Assembly (NCBI GenBank): GCA_904501815.1
Contig: CAJGCN010000032.1
Location: 1 to 12,822 of the forward strand
Direction: 5' to 3'
Length of the DNA: 12,822 nucleotides
Source: an uncultured Clostridia bacterium
Lineage (GTDB): Bacteria > Bacillota > Clostridia > Christensenellales > Borkfalkiaceae
The notes below the pieces were generated by a model that was not told the origin of the DNA, ran no database searches, and was given only the letters and a program-made list of their open reading frames with translations. Positions within the stretch are counted from its first letter, which is position 1, and every line of letters starts with the position of its first letter. Both the position numbers and the translations under genes were made by a program. Of the stretch, positions 11,329 through 12,822 are shown piece after piece.

Positions 11329-11688
11329 TTATCGAATTCGTATTTTTACTTGAATACCGCCGTCGGGGGTAAACACCCGCTCTTCGCAAACTTTATCCAC
11401 GATAAACAGCCCCCTGCCGTTTTCCGCGTATACGTCCGAGCAACGGCTTTTATCGGGTGGCGTGAACGGCGAAGACGAACGGACTTCTAAACGCACGTAG
11501 CCACCGTCTACTTCGGTCAATACCGTTGCAACCCCTTTTGCATGGCGCAACACGTTGCCGACTAATTCGTAGACGACGAGTTTGCTATTGAACACCCCGT
11601 CTTTACTCGCATTATGCTCCATAAGGAAAGAGCAAAGAGTATTCCACGCGCTTTGCAATGCGTCTGAATTGTTAATTTCAAAAAACAT
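11329..11688 (-). CDS. Small HATPase anti-sigma-like protein (RsbW/SpoIIAB type)
   Basis: A 119-residue single-domain protein of the GHKL/HATPase_c_2 type found in anti-sigma kinases such as RsbW and SpoIIAB. The N box is recognisable as ELVGNVLRHA (41-50, with E41 and N45), and the G2-type loop GRGLFIVDKV (91-100) follows. The G1 box is unusual: VRLEVRSSSPFTPP (65-78) lacks the Asp-x-Gly that normally contacts the ATP adenine, so ATP binding or kinase activity may be reduced or lost. It follows the sigma factor gene by 38 bases on the same strand and has AGGAG close upstream of its start. A role in controlling that sigma factor is likely from context; whether it inhibits or assists is not visible. 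Confidence 0.78.
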   Translation of the reverse strand: MFFEINNSDALQSAWNTLCSFLMEHNASKDGVFNSKLVVYELVGNVLRHAKGVATVLTEVDGGYVRLEVRSSSPFTPPDKSRCSDVYAENGRGLFIVDKVCEERVFTPDGGIQVKIRIR

Positions 11689-11726
11689 CTTCTCTCTCCT
11701 TTTTCTTTTTTCTTGGAATACTACCG

Positions 11727-12461
11727 TTAAATAGAATCTTTCAAGCGTTCGCGAAGACGGACGAGCAATTTTCTTTCCATACGCGAAACGAACATTTGCG
11801 AAACGCCTAACTTTTTCGCCGTATCGCTTTGCGAAAGCTGATCGACGAAACGGTATTTAATCACCTTTTTTTCCAAATCGGAAAAATCTTTCATTGCCGC
11901 GCGAATACTCTCTTTGGTTTCAAAATCTTCGTATTCGTCTTTGGCGCTTGGAAGCAAATCGTGCAAGGAGCGGTTTTCGTCGTCTTCATTCGCCGCCATT
12001 CTATCGAGCGAAAGCGTACCCCCGACTTCGAGCGCGTGAATGACTTCTTCTTCCGCCATTGCAAGCCCTTCGGCTATTTCTTTGGTGCTCGGCGTACACC
12101 CCTTTTCCGTTTGGTATTTTTCCACGAACCCGCGCACGAGCGCGTTTTGTTCGCCAAGCTTTCTCGGCAATTTCACCGTTCTTGATTTATCCCTGAAATA
12201 ATTTTTAATTTCCCCCGCAATCGTAGGGGTAATAAAGGTCGTAAACTGCATTCCGAGCGACGGATCAAAGCGGTCGATTCCACGCAAAAGCGCATACGAC
12301 GCCACTTGTTTCAAATCGTCGTATTCCACGCCCCTGTGGGCGAACTTTTTCGCGAGAATATCCGCTATGTACAGATACTTTTCGGCTATTTTATTGCGCA
12401 GGGCGATATCTCCCGTCTCTTTATATTGAAGAAACAAGTTCTCCGTTTTCTCGTCTGCCAT
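11727..12461 (-). CDS. RNA polymerase sigma factor, SigB/SigF/SigG subfamily
   Basis: A 244-residue alternative sigma-70 factor, close to the usual 240-260. Region 2 (about 25-95) contains YDDLKQVASYALLRGIDRFD (48-67) and FTTFITPTIAGEIKNYFRD (73-91), diagnostic of the SigB/F/G subfamily. Region 3 spans about 107-152, with the linker SLDRMAANEDDENRSLHDLL. Region 4 (190-240) ends in the HTH QLSQSDTAKKLGVSQMFVSRMERKLL, which contacts the -35 element. Members direct general stress or forespore transcription and are held by RsbW/SpoIIAB anti-sigma factors. Here it lies between two RsbW-like genes rather than in the standard V-W-sigma order, so stress or sporulation cannot be chosen from sequence alone. 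The ribosome site before 12461 (GGGTAAGG, very close) is poor; the gene begins 23 bases after the upstream stop codon, so translational coupling is likely. Confidence 0.92.
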   Translation of the reverse strand: MADEKTENLFLQYKETGDIALRNKIAEKYLYIADILAKKFAHRGVEYDDLKQVASYALLRGIDRFDPSLGMQFTTFITPTIAGEIKNYFRDKSRTVKLPRKLGEQNALVRGFVEKYQTEKGCTPSTKEIAEGLAMAEEEVIHALEVGGTLSLDRMAANEDDENRSLHDLLPSAKDEYEDFETKESIRAAMKDFSDLEKKVIKYRFVDQLSQSDTAKKLGVSQMFVSRMERKLLVRLRERLKDSI

Positions 12462-12484
12462 ACCTTACCCGTCAATCCAACCTT

Positions 12485-12822
12485 TTAGCCTTCAAAGGCA
12501 ATTGCTTCGACTTTGCCTTCTGCGTTTTTCGTAAACTCTGCGTTGCCTATAAGCGCGCCTAACAGCGCGAAAGAAATTTCGTCGTCTAAGCTATCTTCCA
12601 CGACCCCGCCTTTTTCCTTTCCGCAAATCTTACAACCGAGCGTTTCGCCCACGAGAAAATCAATCGAAGCGCTCGTATACCCGTTCCGCTTTAAAATGAG
12701 TAAACTTTCCGTCACGCAAACCTTAAAGTCTTCCGCGCTATCCACGTCAAACTCCGCAAGCGCGCAAAGCCCGCCCGCCGTCAAACGCACGGTCGTGAGA
12801 TATTCGCCCGATAAAGGCAATA
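12485..12822 (-). CDS. Degenerate RsbW-like anti-sigma regulatory protein (5' end outside window)
   Basis: The last ~112 residues of a protein whose start lies beyond the window edge; the only candidate start in view is a TTG at 12820, more likely a leucine codon. The visible sequence matches the opening of RsbW-type HATPase anti-sigma factors: GEYLTTVRLTAGGLCALAEFDVDSAEDFKVCVTES, in overlapping form, aligns with the region before and including the N box. The N box itself reads ESLLILKRNG, with the expected Asn replaced, and I see no clear G1 or G2 boxes; the C-terminal half, with CKICGK and an acidic stretch, is divergent. It is probably a non-catalytic regulator of the sigma factor encoded 23 bases downstream. 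Assignment rests on N-terminal pattern and context only. Confidence 0.65.
   Translation of the reverse strand, partial: LPLSGEYLTTVRLTAGGLCALAEFDVDSAEDFKVCVTESLLILKRNGYTSASIDFLVGETLGCKICGKEKGGVVEDSLDDEISFALLGALIGNAEFTKNAEGKVEAIAFEG

Overview
The window looks like a chromosomal segment from an anaerobic, low-to-mid GC Firmicute (Clostridia), probably one of the uncultured gut lineages. The evidence is AGGAG-type ribosome binding sites, sigma-A promoters with exact 17-base spacers, a DegV protein, a SigB/F/G-type sigma factor with RsbW-like partners, an ECF S component under a cobalamin riboswitch, and a CtpA-like S41 protease. There is no phage, plasmid, transposase, CRISPR, rRNA or tRNA signal. 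Taxonomy is inferred from gene content only.

Layout. Bases 1-372 hold a bidirectional terminator and a first copy of a ~210-base element built from consecutive small hairpins. Bases 373-1775 are a minus-strand vitamin B12 uptake unit: promoter, cobalamin riboswitch, terminator expression platform, DUF4430 (transcobalamin-like) lipoprotein, and CblT-like S component. Bases 1776-2802 hold a degV-family gene with its own promoter and terminator. Divergent from it, 2904-6567 is a plus-strand phosphohexomutase reading in frame into a complete transketolase as one 1194-residue ORF. The junction still carries a Shine-Dalgarno site, a start codon and, one frame away, tandem stop codons. Bases 6568-6977 hold that gene's terminator and the second copy of the hairpin element.

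Bases 6978-9548 are minus strand: an S41 carboxy-terminal processing protease preceded by a PucR/CdaR-like regulator, with a hairpin terminator between them. Divergent from these, 9670-11318 is a single gene for an eight-helix membrane protein with acidic arms and an unassigned C-terminal domain. Bases 11329-12822 are a minus-strand cluster: a partial, degenerate RsbW-like protein, a SigB/F/G-family sigma factor, and a small HATPase-type anti-sigma-like protein.

How the parts work together: the B12 unit is a coherent regulated import system lacking only the shared ECF energising module (EcfA/A'/T), which must lie elsewhere. The mutase and transketolase join hexose-phosphate interconversion to the pentose phosphate pathway. 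The sigma cluster resembles a partner-switching module with unusual gene order and eroded ATP-site motifs. The points most worth checking are the mutase-transketolase junction, the two hairpin-array repeats (which differ by an exact block inversion and stem-preserving changes), and the new-looking C-terminal domain at 11019-11261.
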